Below are positions 35,784 to 47,813 of a DNA stretch of 64,000 bases, one piece after another. Position numbers and translations under genes: made by a program. The notes under the pieces were generated by a model. That model had not been told where the DNA came from, searched no databases, and saw only the letters and a list, made by a program, of their open reading frames with translations. The stretch comes from Ancistrus triradiatus (Eukaryota; Chordata; Actinopteri; Siluriformes; Loricariidae): the NCBI GenBank assembly GCA_025084515.1, contig JAJAGP010000286.1, positions 310,001 through 374,000 on the forward strand, given 5' to 3'. The stretch's first letter is position 1. Every line of letters starts with the position of its first letter.

Positions 35784-35989
35784 ATCTATTAAAAATCCCA
35801 AGCTTATTTTGCAAGACATATTTCCTTAACTGGGCATTTCAGGGAGCAATAAGAGTGGACAGGTTTTATTTGTTTGGGTTTTTTGTGTGTGTTTTTATAT
35901 AAATGTATAATCTAATTATATGCAGTATGTGTACTTAAATCATATTTCCAATTATTGTAACTAATAGATATACTACAGCATATAATTTC
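35784..35989 (-). repeat. Unassigned ~200-bp repeat, copy 2 (inverted)
   Basis: The reverse complement reads gaaattatatgctgtagtat ... cttgggatttttaa, the same element as 30925-31118. Similarity ends at the same two points in both copies, so the unit is discrete. Confidence 0.88.
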
Positions 35990-36907
35990 ACTGAGCCATT
36001 GATAATATAAAGGTTTTCACCAGTCGTATGTCTATAAAAACTAACAAAATAAATAAATAAACAGTTGAAAGCCCTGCAGTCACAGATCACTCAAGCTTTG
36101 TCACAAAGTCCCCTTGCATGTCCTAGGGACTGAAGTCACATTTCTAATTTTGTGATGTTGCACAAACATCTTCATCCATCGCTGCACATTGTCATGTGGT
36201 TCCATCATTTGCAAATGTCACATACAATCTGTAAAACATAAAAAAAAACAAGTACCTACAGTATGGTACATTGGTACTACAAACAACCATGAGGTCTGCT
36301 CAAATAATGTAATGCAGGGTTATAAATAGACACATGCACATGTAATAGATAAGTACCATGTTTTTGGTTTAACACACATAAATGAGAGTCTATATCACAA
36401 TTACTTATATATATTTCTGTTATTTCTAAATTTCTATGTATTATTCTATTTATTCTCATATATTATATATAAATATAGGCTGACTTGTGACCAAAACAAG
36501 ATGGTCTGGAGATTCTAAGAATAATTTATAAACTGTTTGCCTAGACCTTTAGTGTTGCTCAGTTGGGTTGTGTTTTATGAAACTTGTTCTGTTTAGCATA
36601 TTAGCACGTTAAGCATAAAGTGTATGAGTCTGAATTAGCAACATCCTGCTCTGTTGCCTTGTAGCTTCAGGTATTCGCACTGGAGGAAATGAGATTAAAG
36701 CTCAAAGTACCATATAGCGGCTCTTCATGGTAAACCACTTCTTGGAAGGACTTAGGTTATCTGAACTGCATTCCCAATAGGGGGCTGACAGAGATATCCA
36801 ATAACAAGGAGTCTTCTGCCAAGGAGACTAGCACTACTTTGGTTGTGTTACTGATGTCCATCCATAGATTACTGCAGAAATTTGTCATGATCCTAGACCA
36901 GAGGAAT
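35990..36907. other. Intergenic, nothing recognised
   Basis: No gene or repeat identified. Confidence 0.4.
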
Positions 36908-38108
36908 ACAACCCCACATCAGAAAAAGTTGGGATAGTATGTTCCTTACATGTATTATGACAGTACGACAGTATGAACCCAGGATATTTCATGTTTTTTT
37001 CTGGTCAACTTCATTTTATGCAACACATTCCAGTTGGGATGGAGGAAATTGTATGGCTAGTAATGAGGTAAGAAAAAAATTAATGATGATTTTTCAAAGA
37101 GGTGATGTCAACAGCTGACTGTAACTATGATTTGGTACAATAGTGGTATCCATGAAAGGCTGAGGCTTTGAGGTGCAAAGGTGGGCAGAGGATTTCCAGT
37201 TTGTCAACAGATGCGAAAAAAAGATTGGATGGGTTTTGCTTACAGTATTTCAGTTTTTTCCTGGGTTTGCTTGTTCTGCATTGTTTTGTTGTAAAATGCA
37301 TGGATATCTCTGGAAAAAATCTAAAACCTCAGTGTACTTTTCTGCATTGCAAACACAGAAGTGTGAACGACCTTTGCCAAGGGCACTGACTCAACTTCAT
37401 ACCATGACAGATCCTGGCTTTTGAACTTGTTGCTGTTAACAGTCTGGAAGGGCCTTTTTCGCACACAGTGTCCATCCCAGAGCCCAGAGAAGTCAATGTA
37501 GCTTCTGGACATGGTTGATATAAAGCTTACTTTTTCACACAAAAGTTTTAAGTGACATTTGTGAATGTAACTCTGTATTGCAGTGCTTGACAATGGGCAT
37601 GCCAAAGTAATCCCTTGCCCCTGTGGTTATATCAGCTAATTGATGAGTGATGATTCTTGATGCAGTGCTGTCTGAGGGATCAGAGATCACAGGCTTTCAG
37701 TTTATTCTTGTGCCCTTGCCCTTTACACATTGAAATTCCTCCAGATTCTTTGCATTGTTTAATGATATTATGCATTGTATAGGAGAAAATATGTAAATCT
37801 ATTCCAAGCTGTCTTTATTGTTAACACTGTATAACAATGTATAACATTCTAAATTGTATAACATTGTTTTGAAACATTTCAATATTTTTTATAGACAAAC
37901 TGGAGATCATCTGCCCATCTTTGCTTTTCGAAGACTAACAATCACCTGATGACATCTCCTGTTTGACATCATATCATTATTTAGTTTTTTACCTCATTAC
38001 TAGCTCTAAATTTCCCTCATCCCACCTGTTTGATAAATGAAATGAAGGTGATGAGAAAAAAAAGCATGAAATATTTTGGGTCTGTAATGAAACAAAAGTC
38101 AAGGCATG
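36908..38108 (-). mobile_element. Tc1/mariner family D, head-to-head composite
   Basis: 36908-37245 is the family D 5' end in + orientation (caaccccacatcagaaaaag, then the leader to ccagtttgtcaacagatgcg). From about 37345 to 38108 the sequence is family D in the opposite orientation. Reading leftward, it covers the same 5' leader, HTH-coding region and middle of the transposase (ccagagaagtcaatgtagc and gccaagggcactgac are antisense landmarks). The 3' half with the DLSPIEN-type block is absent. No intact frame. Confidence 0.8.
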
Positions 38109-38109
38109 G

Positions 38110-38545
38110 TGAGAACAAAGTGCTAACAAGAAGTCTAGGGTGCTATGTTAACAGACACAGTGCTAACATAATACTAAGTGCAAACACCAACAATGGGACA
38201 CAAGGCTAACAGTAAACACTAGGAACCTATAACAGGCAGATAAAGGACTAATACAACTATACAACATGCTAATGCAAACATATTGTGCTAATAATGAACC
38301 TATGCAAATCCTACAATACATGGTGCTGAAAAACACAGTCAATGCTAAAGCACACCAGTGTGTGTATATACAAACAAACAATGCAGATACTAACAAAATG
38401 CTGAGCTAACACATACATACAGAATACAGGACAATTAATGAAACAAGCAGTAGAGTCAATAACCCGCTAACCAGACAAGGAGCATACAGGACATCAGGAG
38501 TCAAAAAACCAGGGGTGTGTGAAGGAACCAGACAAGGAAAAAAGT
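38110..38545 (-). repeat. Probable degraded LTR relic
   Basis: Repeated 'gctaacaatgctaa'-style phrases, 'cactaggaacctataac' and 'gaatacaggaca' resemble the body of the solo LTR at 32769. The ends are not recognisable. Confidence 0.4.
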
Positions 38546-38860
38546 GTTTTGATGGACTTCATTCCTGTTAAATAAATGGAACAGCACACTGTGAAGTGAT
38601 TTGTGTAGTTTTGGTTAACTATCAACTTGAAATGAACATTTTACAGAATCTCAGAATTACCTAACCACAATATGATTGTCTTATCTACCTGGTGACTTTA
38701 ATTTCCAGTTCCTTTATAATTTTGCAGTATCAATTCATTCTTGCTGTATCAGTTCATTCTTAATATAACCATAGAAGAGCTCAGAAGACACATGTTGGTT
38801 TTATTTCTACTACGCAGCATTCTGATATGGATTATAGCTGTGATAGCTGCAAATGAACAT
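38546..38860. other. Intergenic, nothing recognised
   Basis: No feature supported. Confidence 0.35.
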
Positions 38861-39695
38861 TGCACACTGTAATATTTTGTTGGACCACCTTTAGCTTTGA
38901 TTACAGCACACATTTGCCATGGTATTACAACTGCCACTGTATGTATGCAATGTCACAACATTTATTTTCAATCAGAGTTGCATTCATTTTTGACTGACAT
39001 TTCGTATTGACAACAGGAGATTCTAACCACTCCTTAAAATCTTCTCCAGTACATCCCATAGGCTTCAAATGGGTCTGAATTATGTGGCGGCCAATTAATG
39101 TGTGAAAATTATTCCTCGTGCTCCCAGAACCACTCTTTCACAATTTGAGCCTGAGAATATGTCTATGCCATCAGAAAGGAAATAAATCCATTTAAGGGAT
39201 AATCTGGTAATTCAGTTTTCTCAGATACTCATCTGATTTAATTTTATTGCCACATAACATTGATGAGTCTGGACCAAACTGAAGCAACCCCAGATCATAA
39301 GACTGCCTTCAGAGGTTTGTACAGTGGACAGTATGCATGATGGGTACATCACTTCATGTGGTTCCCTTCGTACCCTGACTTGCCCATCATTCTGGAATAG
39401 TCTAACATTGGACTCACAAGACCACGTGACCATTATGCATTGCTCCTAAGTCCGATCCTCACTAACAGTAGGTATTCTTATGAGCTCTGTGGGTTCTCTT
39501 CATACAGTGCATGTGGAAATACTCTTTCTTTCACTATTAAACAGAGTCGTGAAATCCACAACCAATTTTTTTATGATTTGAGTTCAAGTGTTTGTGATCT
39601 CTGAACACGGTTAAGTTGACACTTAAGCACTGTCTTTCCAGGTTTTAATAATGCGTTGAATGAAACACATTATTAAGGAATGCATTCAACAAAAA
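38861..39695 (-). mobile_element. Tc1-like relic, family E
   Basis: The opening 'atattttgttggaccacc' + 'tttagctttgattacag' block is a characteristic antisense C-terminal end of a fish Tc1-like group. Further right come antisense remains of the middle region (tgaagcaaccccagatcat), then cttcatacagtgcatgtgg, gtctttccaggttttaat and aatgcgttgaatg, which encode the N-terminal HTH region. Frames are short; 39221-39433 shows SLMIWGCFSL. No termini seen. Confidence 0.7.
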
Positions 39696-40762
39696 TACCT
39701 CAATTTTATGCACATCATTTATCTCAGCATCAAAATAGTTTTAGGCATTGAATAACTTTATTGTATGCTCTGTTGAAGGATCTGCTATCTTTTCTTGTTT
39801 TTTTTCTCAATGTTTACTGATAATGTTTTCTGAAAATTTGTAAGCGTATTAATGAATGTAAAACTCTCCATTTACTTTTAAATGTGTTTAAGTTATTTTT
39901 GAGAAAGGGTTTTTTATATCTTTACACAGTCACAGTGTTGTTTAACCTCTATGTGCTTGAAAAGCAGTAACTAATGCTGACTTGTTTTCCATGTTTTTGT
40001 GTGCTCAGTGTACATATCACTGTTTAAGTGGCTGACATAAATGTTTGTGCTCACGCTAAGTGCACATGATTGGCAGAGCAGCATTGGAGTCCTGCTGGGC
40101 TCAGCAGGGGGTCCTTGTAAAGGTGAGGTGCTCAGGTGCAATGCTACAATACTGGTCGGGGTAATCACCATAAGCCAAACAGCATTCCACAGTACCACAA
40201 AGAACACACACACTATCACCCACGTGCCCTGCTTTGTGTACTGAGGCATCTCGCAAGCCTCTCCAGGGGTCCTGAGAGCCTCAGCAGGGGGCCGATTAAA
40301 GCATTAAGCACACATAAGCAGGACACATAAAGAGGTTCCTGTGACACAAAAGTGGAGGCCCATCTCACAATCTGAGAGCAACTGCTTACTACTGAGAAAG
40401 AAGGTTCAGGAAGGCCCTTTTCCACAATGTAATTAGTGTGATTGTGGGTCAAAAAAAAAACCCCATAATATTCATCTGCTTGTATGAAAAATGAGCAGGT
40501 AAAAGCATAGTGAGCTGCACTCATTCAGCACAATCCTCCATCCTCCCCAGAACTATGGTATAACAATATTCCCTGCACCACCCCTTTCCACAGGGAAACA
40601 ACTTTGTTTCAATGGCCGATAAATAGTAGAAACACTGCAAATAGGGCTTTAAGGCAGAACAGTTACTGTATGTTCACAGAACACACAAAGTGGCCCAAAT
40701 CCGATTTTCTCACCAAATCTGATTTTTTTAGGCTGTTCAAACTGTCTTTTTAATGTGATCTA
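39696..40762. other. Intergenic, slightly GC-richer patch at 40040-40330
   Basis: Opposing frames of 67 and 92 codons overlap at 39971-40249, but neither has coding character or family resemblance. No repeat recognised. Confidence 0.35.
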
Positions 40763-42234
40763 CAGTGAGGCAAAAAAGTATTTAGTCAACCACTGATTGT
40801 GCAAGTTCTCCGACTTAGAAAGATGAGAGAGGTCTGTAATTTTCATCATAGGTACACTTCAACTATGAGAGACAAAATGAGAAAACAAATCCAGGAAATC
40901 ACATTGTAGGATTTTTAAAGAATTTAATTGTAAATCATGGTGGAAAATAAGTATTCGCTCAATAACAAAAGTTTAACTCAATACTTTGTAACATAACCTT
41001 TGTTGGCAATGACAGAGGTCAAACTTTTCCCGTAAGTCTTCACCTGGTTTGCACACACTGTAGCTGGTATTTTGGCCCATTCCTCCATGCAGATTTCCTC
41101 TAGAGCAGTGATGTTTTGGGGCAACACGGAGGAGGACGTTGAAATGCTTTTTCTGGAGCCACTCCTTCATTGCCCGAGCGGTGTGTTTGGGATCATTGTC
41201 ATGCTGGAAGACCCAGCCACGTTCCATCTTCAATGCTCTCACTGATGGAAGGAGGTTTTGGCTTAAAATCTCACAATACATGGCCCCGTTCATTCTTCCC
41301 TTAACACAGATCAGTCGTCCTGTCCTCTCTGCAGAAAAACAGCCCCAAAGCATGATGTTTCCTCCCCCATGCTTCACAGTAGGTATGGTGTTTTTGGGAT
41401 GCAACTCAGCATGCAAACACGACCAGTTAAGTTTTTACCAAAAAGTTCTGTTTTGGTTTCATCTGACCACATGATATTCTCCCAATCCTCTTCTGGATTA
41501 TCCATATGCTCTCTGGCAAACTTCAGACGGGTCTGGACATGTACTGGCTTAATCAGGGGGACACGCCTGGCAACGCAGGATCTGAGTCCCTCTCGGCATA
41601 GTGTGTTACTGATGGTAGCCTTTGTTACTTTGGTCCCAGCTCTCTGCAGGTCATTCATCAGGTCCCTCCGTGTAGTTCTGGGATTTTTGCTCACCATTCT
41701 CATGATCATTTTGACCCCACGGGATGAGATCAAGGGAGATTATCAGTGGTCTTGTATGTCTTCCATTTACTTACAATGGCTCCCACAGTTGATTTATTCA
41801 CACCAACTTGCTTGCCTATTGTAGATTCACTCTTCCCAGGGTGGTGCAGGTCTACAATTTTCTTCCTGGCGTCCTTCAACAGCTCTTTGTTCTTGAGTTT
41901 GGAGTCTGACTGTTTGAAGATGTGGACAGGTGTCTATTATACACATAATGAGGTCAAACAGGTGCCATTAATACAGGTAACGAGGGGAGGACAGAAGAGC
42001 TTCCTAATGCAGAAGTTACAGGTCTGTGAGAGCCAAAAATCTTGCTTGTTTGTGGGTGACCAAATACTTATTTTCCACCATGATTTACAATTAAATTTTT
42101 TAAAAATCCTACAATGTGATTTCCTGGATTTTTGTTTTCTCATTTTGTCTCTCATCGTTGAAGTGTACCTATGATGAAAATTACAGACCTCTCTCATCTT
42201 TCTAAGTAGGAGATCGTCAGCACCAATCAGTGGC
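40763..42234 (-). mobile_element. Tc1-like transposon, family B copy, minus strand
   Basis: Starts cagtgaggcaaaaaagtatt and ends in a damaged right inverted repeat (tctaagtaggagatcgtcag). Minus-strand transposase: 41374-41733 carries the second HTH, ARRVPLIKPVHVQTRLKFA and IMWSDETKTELFG (first catalytic Asp present). 40973-41416 carries TVKHGGGNIMLWGCFSA and FQHDNDPKHTA (second Asp). A deletion after KKHFNV removes the PDLNPIENLW block with the catalytic Glu, and a frameshift near 41400 separates the two frames. Confidence 0.93.
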
Positions 42235-42810
42235 TTCACGCTCCTAAACTGACGCGCATTTGCAAAAGAGCAATGCTTCACATGACCCACTTGTCCAAAA
42301 TGGAATCAACAGTAACGGGCACTTCTTTAATGGTCATGTTCAAGGGCAAGTTATTCAGCCACGGCCACTATTTTGGCTTGCGTCCTTGGTTTCTTTAAAC
42401 TTTGCTTTTAAGCTTTTTATTTTCCTTTGACACTGCAATCACTTACTTTCTCTATTCCTCCAACTTGCTCTCTTCTGTCATAAATGTTTCCTTCTCCTCA
42501 GTGCACATTTATGATTAATGTTGATCTGAAATTATATAAAGTCACATGAACTCTGATCGGCCTGTTGAGACTGACTCGCATTACAGCGTATAGGATGTGT
42601 TTGAGATTTCCCTACCTCATGATAGTGATAATGTCAGATTCTATCTAATCTTCTATTTAATGTCAGATTTTTTCCATTGACACTGCCCCACACGTAACAC
42701 ATTTGTGTCACATATGACACAGATTTGGTTTTGGACCACTTTTACCTGCTGTCTGAATATAGCCATAGTGTACTCAGCCAGACAACTGTATTGTTTACTC
42801 AACTATATAC
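42235..42810. other. Intergenic, nothing recognised
   Basis: No feature supported. Confidence 0.4.
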
Positions 42811-43343
42811 ACTCACAAGCTCTTTATTAGAAACACCATACTAATACTGGGTGGGGCCTAACTTTGCTCTCAATTCTTTGTGGCATGGATTCCACAAGAA
42901 GTTGGAATCAACATGGTCTACTGTTGTAGCCCATCTGCCTCAAGGTTCAAAGTTTTGTGCATTCCGAGATGCTTTTTTGCTCGCCACAATTTTACAGAGT
43001 GGTTATCTGACTGAGAGTTATTGTAGCCTTTCTTTCACTTTCTTTAACTAGTTAGCCCATTCTGTCTCATCAACAAGACATTTCTGTTCCCAGAACTGCC
43101 ACTTGCTGGATGTTTTTTTCCTTTGTTGTACCATTCTGCATAAACTCTAGAAACTCAAACCAGTCCATCTAGCACCAACAATCATGCCATGGTCAAAACC
43201 ATCATTCTGATGGTTGATGTGAACATTACCTGAAGCAGTTGGCCCATATATGCATCATTTCTTTCACTGCTTCCACACAAGTGACTGGTTAGATGATTTC
43301 ATGAACATGTAGTTGTTCTTGTAAAGTGCTAAGTCAGTGTATA
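42811..43343 (-). mobile_element. Tc1-like relic, family H, N-terminal half
   Basis: Begins actcacaagctctttattag, an antisense element terminus. It then jumps to the antisense HTH-coding region (ctgttgtagcccatctgcct, agatgcttttttgc) and the N-terminal coding block (agaactgccacttgctgg). It ends with gtaaagtgctaagtcagtg, the complementary terminus. The catalytic region is deleted. Confidence 0.75.
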
Positions 43344-45155
43344 TAGACACTCACTGTTGTGGAGGGGTAATGAATGCTGGGGGTTGCCAAGCTCCCCAAA
43401 TCCCAAATATCACCCAGGCCATTATATGTATATACAAGTCTTCAGCCTTCTGTCCAAGTTGGTTGTGTATGAGGGAGGACAATTTGTATATATATGAAGG
43501 GTATTTTAAATGGTTTTAATGTTTTAATAAAAAATAATATAAACAATGAATCTGTCAATTGTAGACAAAGTATACGCAGGGGAATGGTATACGATAAAAT
43601 CTGAGAAATATTTTATTCCATACAGGGACAAATTAATGATGAGTTTAATGTGACATAACAGAGATCCTCCGTGTGAATATTGTATATGATATCAGCCACC
43701 GTATATCATGCTACAGTAACACCATTGGTGTTTTGCATAACAATCTTGTTGACTGCATGATGCAATCAAATGATTAAACTGATATTTGGAGCATTGAATT
43801 AGAAATAGTAAAATAGTATTAGTACACCAAAACCCACAAAAATCATCAATGACATAAATTTAAGACCAATATGTAAAAGACTGGAGAAATGACATGACCC
43901 AGCACAGCATGGATAAAAGGAAAAAAAGGAAGAGAGATAGGAAAAGCATAGGAATATGCAAAAAGATGAGATTGCAGTTCTTTAACTAATGTTTTAAAAA
44001 TCAGAGGCTACCTAATGTATTTTGCATAAGCATGCACTTAGTTCTAAGGCATTCAGTTATGACACGAGGCACTAAGGTCAGTTTTATAATACTGTACAGT
44101 ATATGATGAAGATTGTAAGATAACCATAAACTGCATTCTGTATTATCCCCATTTATTGTGTTAATAGTCATGGGGAGAGGGTCTGAAGCCTGTATCAGAA
44201 TTCGTTGGGAAAAGGGTCCATTGCATTGTTCTATAAATGCGTCATCTAACCTCTATGTTGCAAGCCCCACTTCATTTGAACCCAGTTACTCGCTGCTATT
44301 TCCAGGAACTGTCTCTTACCACTGAGCCATTGGGGTTGGTAGCCATGAAATGCTTATTGTCAAATCTTACTTGGAGTGGATTTGAACATGAACAAGATGT
44401 GCAGGGTTGTATGTTGCTCATAAACAGAAAGAATCAAAAGTGAATATATAGAACAGCAAATCACACAGTGAATTCCAGCATGTCAGTGATACAGTCAGAT
44501 GTGATGTGTATGCAGGGAGGAATTTCGTTATCAGTTTATTTTGGTAGGATCTCTGGAAGAAAGGGTTGAATTTACTGTGCTATTATAAACAACTTAAGTG
44601 GATGATGACAGGAAAATCACTGCAGCACTGCTCTAGAGGCAAACCAAATGAATGATGTAATCGCTATCAGAGAAAAGGGGAATAGAAAACTTGGCCTGAC
44701 AGCTGACAGCACAAACACATTACATATGCTCTCACTCTCCCCTCACCCACTCTCACTCCTTACCTTTCTCTCTGGGTCTACGAAAACTCAGAAAGTGTAG
44801 GTGGGCTGGGTGCTGAACACTGACAAATATTACAACATACAGTGTACTTAATATGAAACAAATCCAATACAGCACTACACAACACAGAGAAAGAACCTCA
44901 ATGGACACAGAATGTTTGCTTGTCTTTAATTACAAAGTCTATCTGTATCTCCATACATTTTCCAGGGCCTAGTGTGTCTGCTGCTGGATTGCCATGGGTT
45001 CCCGAATCTCAGTGCTCTTCAGGTTGAGGGCTGGGTGTGCAATTCTCACATGAACCAGGGGTGGCCTCACACTACAAGAGCCAAAAAAACGACAGAATTT
45101 TCTGGAAAATCACTACTGATATGGCCACCAGAATTTGGAATTGACTTGACTGCAC

Positions 45156-45156
<1 letters not shown>
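43344..45156. other. Intergenic, nothing recognised
   Basis: About 1.8 kb, AT-rich, with no repeat family or coding region identified. Confidence 0.4.

Positions 45157-45198
<42 letters not shown>
45157..45198. repeat. (AAT)n microsatellite, ~14 units
   Basis: Trinucleotide run that gives the artefactual poly-Asn frame. Confidence 0.96.
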
Positions 45199-45199
<1 letters not shown>

Positions 45200-45480
45200 C
45201 TGCAATATTCTGCTAACACAATTTACAAAAATTACACATTTTTAGAGACCAACACATAATAGTTTTCTGTCCATATTCTCATTTCATGTTTGGAACGTCC
45301 ACTATACAAGTCAACATTTACTTCCATATATGAACTACAAACTATTGATGCATTAGTAATGCTCATCTCACTGTCTGCTCTGTCTGTTATAAAAAGGCTC
45401 TGCCAGCCTCTGACACTGTAGATCATTTGAGCAAACCCTTAACCCTCATCTCCATGGCTTAGTTGTAAGCAGAGGGGTAA

Positions 45481-45506
45481 GTAACGAAGTGCAAGTACTT
45501 CGTTAC
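45481..45506. other. Perfect 10-bp inverted repeat beside an LTR-like insertion
   Basis: gtaacgaagt and its complement acttcgttac flank a 6-bp loop. The phrase 'aagtacttcgttac' is typical of a common fish dispersed repeat. The continuation expected for that repeat ('aattttgg...') is found on the far side of the insertion, at 46661. Confidence 0.65.
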
Positions 45507-46660
45507 TGTCACGGTTGCGGCGAGGCATGAGCAGTCGAACACAGGGTCCCAATCACAAAAACAAGAGTTTATTGTTGCAGGCAAGGATAAATTCAAGTCC
45601 ACAAAAACTCAGGGCTTGGCAAAATGCAAAAACCAAAAGCGACCCGACTTGCCACGAAAGGCAAAAATATATCAAGGCACAGTTTACAAAAATACAGATA
45701 CAGACTACCCACTTAACACCAGTGAGGTTACCAAAAACAATAATAACCGTAATCAAGGAGAACACAGCGAACTAAGAAGCGCGAGGCAGAAAGAAAACCT
45801 GAAGGCAAAAACCGCGGCGCAAACGTGATGGTCGCGGGGTTAACGTAGTCACCGTGAAGCTAACGTGAAGGCCGAGAAATAACATGAGAGCAGTGGAGCA
45901 AACATGAAGACTGCAGAGAAAAGTGAAGGCCGTAAGGCTACGCGGAAGCTGTGGAGCTAAAGCGAAGGCCACGGAGCAACATGAAGGCCGTGGAACTAGC
46001 GCGGTAGCCATGGATGTACAGTGGAGGCCGAGGAGATAACGCGGCCTAATGTTAAGGCCGCGAAGAAACATGAAGGCCGTAGAGGTAACCCGATAGTGGC
46101 GGAGCTAATACTAGGCCACGGAGCAATGCGGAAGCCGCAGAGCTAAAGTGGAGGCCGAGGAGATAACGCGGTAGCCGCGGAGCTAACGTGAAGGGTATGG
46201 ATCTGTGAAGGACATGGATCCAGGGCTAAGGAGCCCACTAAGGACGCAGTAGCGGTGAAGGCAAGCATGGGGGAAGCCGCAGAGCGTGACAGAGAGGCCA
46301 AAAACGGGTGCACGGGAAGCGAAGGTGGGATCTTTCCCTACTCTAACGCTACGCCGTGATGATCACCTCCAGATCTCCTGATCCGTACAATGGCTGAATC
46401 CCTTTACGGACCCAGTTTACCAACATCCCTAACACTGCTTAACACCGGGGGGTATAGCACGAACGAGAACGTGCTATACAGATGTTAAAGCGAGAGTCCA
46501 GCACTTGACTGAGCTCGAGTACGCTCTTAAATATGAGAGCTTACAGGTATCACCAATGCCGCAATCACACTGCTCAAGAACGGCGCAACCGCGATTGCTA
46601 GCGCTAGAACGTCCACCAAGCCAACACTGCCACCTAGCGTCAACTTGGGCGATCGTCACA
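45507..46660 (-). mobile_element. LTR-like element (1154 bp) carrying a 20-bp minisatellite
   Basis: Begins tgtcacggttgc and ends gcgatcgtcaca, so the minus strand reads TGTGACGATCGC...CGTGACA. These ends match the style of the LTRs at 32769 and 48155. A minus-strand AATAAA is formed by gtttattg near 45569. About one third of its length is the minisatellite at 45811-46200. I see no clear target duplication and no gag/pol coding. It could be a solo LTR or another TIR-bearing nonautonomous element. Confidence 0.55.
45811..46200. repeat. Degenerate 20-bp minisatellite, about 19-20 units
   Basis: The unit is approximately agctaacgtgaaggccgcgg, mostly 19-20 bp, with good register at 46141-46200 (three exact 20-bp spacings). 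It is GC-rich and CpG-rich against an AT-rich background, and many units differ only at CpG-like positions. A 99-codon minus-strand frame (45772-46071) crosses it. Confidence 0.9.
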
Positions 46661-47169
46661 ATTTTGGACTAAGATTGGGACTGTATTATGAGTTGCAGAG
46701 TTAAAATCACTTTTCGCAACTATAATGTTTTACAAATGCTTTGAATGCTTTGAACACTCTTCCTATCCCTTGCAGTATTTCTGTTAAACAAGCTGGTGTG
46801 AAAAAACATTTACTGAAGACCAAATCAATCCCACACGATTCACAAACAAATATGTGATTAAATATATATAAATTATTGTATGTCTAGAAGAAGCAGCTCG
46901 TGTTGATAAAATTTAATTATCTCCAGCTCTAAAGGTTATAAAATGTTCCATGAATCTAGATTGCTTTTCAGTCTCTGTCACCACATTGCTGTATTTAGCC
47001 TAGCCAAACCCTTATCATTAATTCCCCAATCCAATGATTTATTCCATCCTTTGGTAAATGAGCTCCTCTAATGGGAATAATTTAATTGCTGGGCAGATCC
47101 TTCCCTTTTTCTGTCACAAGAAACTGATGAGTGTTCTTGATTTGAAGAGCCAGAAGCAGACGTATTGTT
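46661..47169. other. Intergenic, nothing recognised
   Basis: Apart from the first ~30 bp (continuation of the repeat interrupted at 45506) nothing is identified. Confidence 0.4.
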
Positions 47170-47193
47170 ACACACACACACACACACACACAC
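47170..47193. repeat. (CA)n microsatellite
   Basis: 24 bp of CA dinucleotides. Confidence 0.93.
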
Positions 47194-47813
47194 TCAATGT
47201 TTTCATGAGTTAGCTTTTGCTGCTTGTCAGTTCACCTATCATTATAATGTCAGAGAATATCAGTTATAGTTTGATTCTTTTAGTCAGTGAACAACAAATG
47301 TTTATAAAACTGTAATTATAGAACTGATGAACCACAATCCACTACAATATATATTGCTTAACAAACTATTGTATATCTGGAAAATCTTCATATGGGATAC
47401 CATGAACTGGTCTGAATGATTTGTGACAGCCATTTTCTTACTTCCAACAGAATACCCATATTAGTAATCTATTAATTCTTCCATGGATCTATTATATTTT
47501 AAGAATTGCCAAAGCTGTGTTAAAGAGAACATGCTACAATCCAATACTGTCTGTCAGTTAATGATGAGCCATAGGTGGTTGGCTTGTTTTCAAGAGGGTG
47601 TAGGGGATACCTCACTAAATCCCTCTTTTGCCTGCATTTATAATTTATTTTAACATGGGATATCAGGGCTATTAATATGTTGTTGCTGAGTTATGTAGAA
47701 AGAAATGTTTTTTTGCTATGAGCTGTGGGGTGTTTCCACTGTAATTCCATTTAGCATAGATAGTTCAAAAATTGAGATAATTGTTTTGGTAAATAGGTTT
47801 ATGTGCTTTAATG
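47194..47813. other. Intergenic, nothing recognised
   Basis: No feature supported. Confidence 0.4.

Noticed and set aside
39971..40330. Overlapping frames on both strands as a possible small gene
   Set aside because: No codon bias, domain or start context favours either strand. Likely chance frames in a GC-richer patch.
44972..45259. 95-codon frame with a poly-Asn run
   Set aside because: The run is an (AAT)n microsatellite. No domain, splice pattern or homologue was recognised.
45772..46071. 99-codon minus-strand protein with internal repeats
   Set aside because: It reads through the 20-bp minisatellite. The 20-bp period would shift frame every unit, so it is not a repeat protein.
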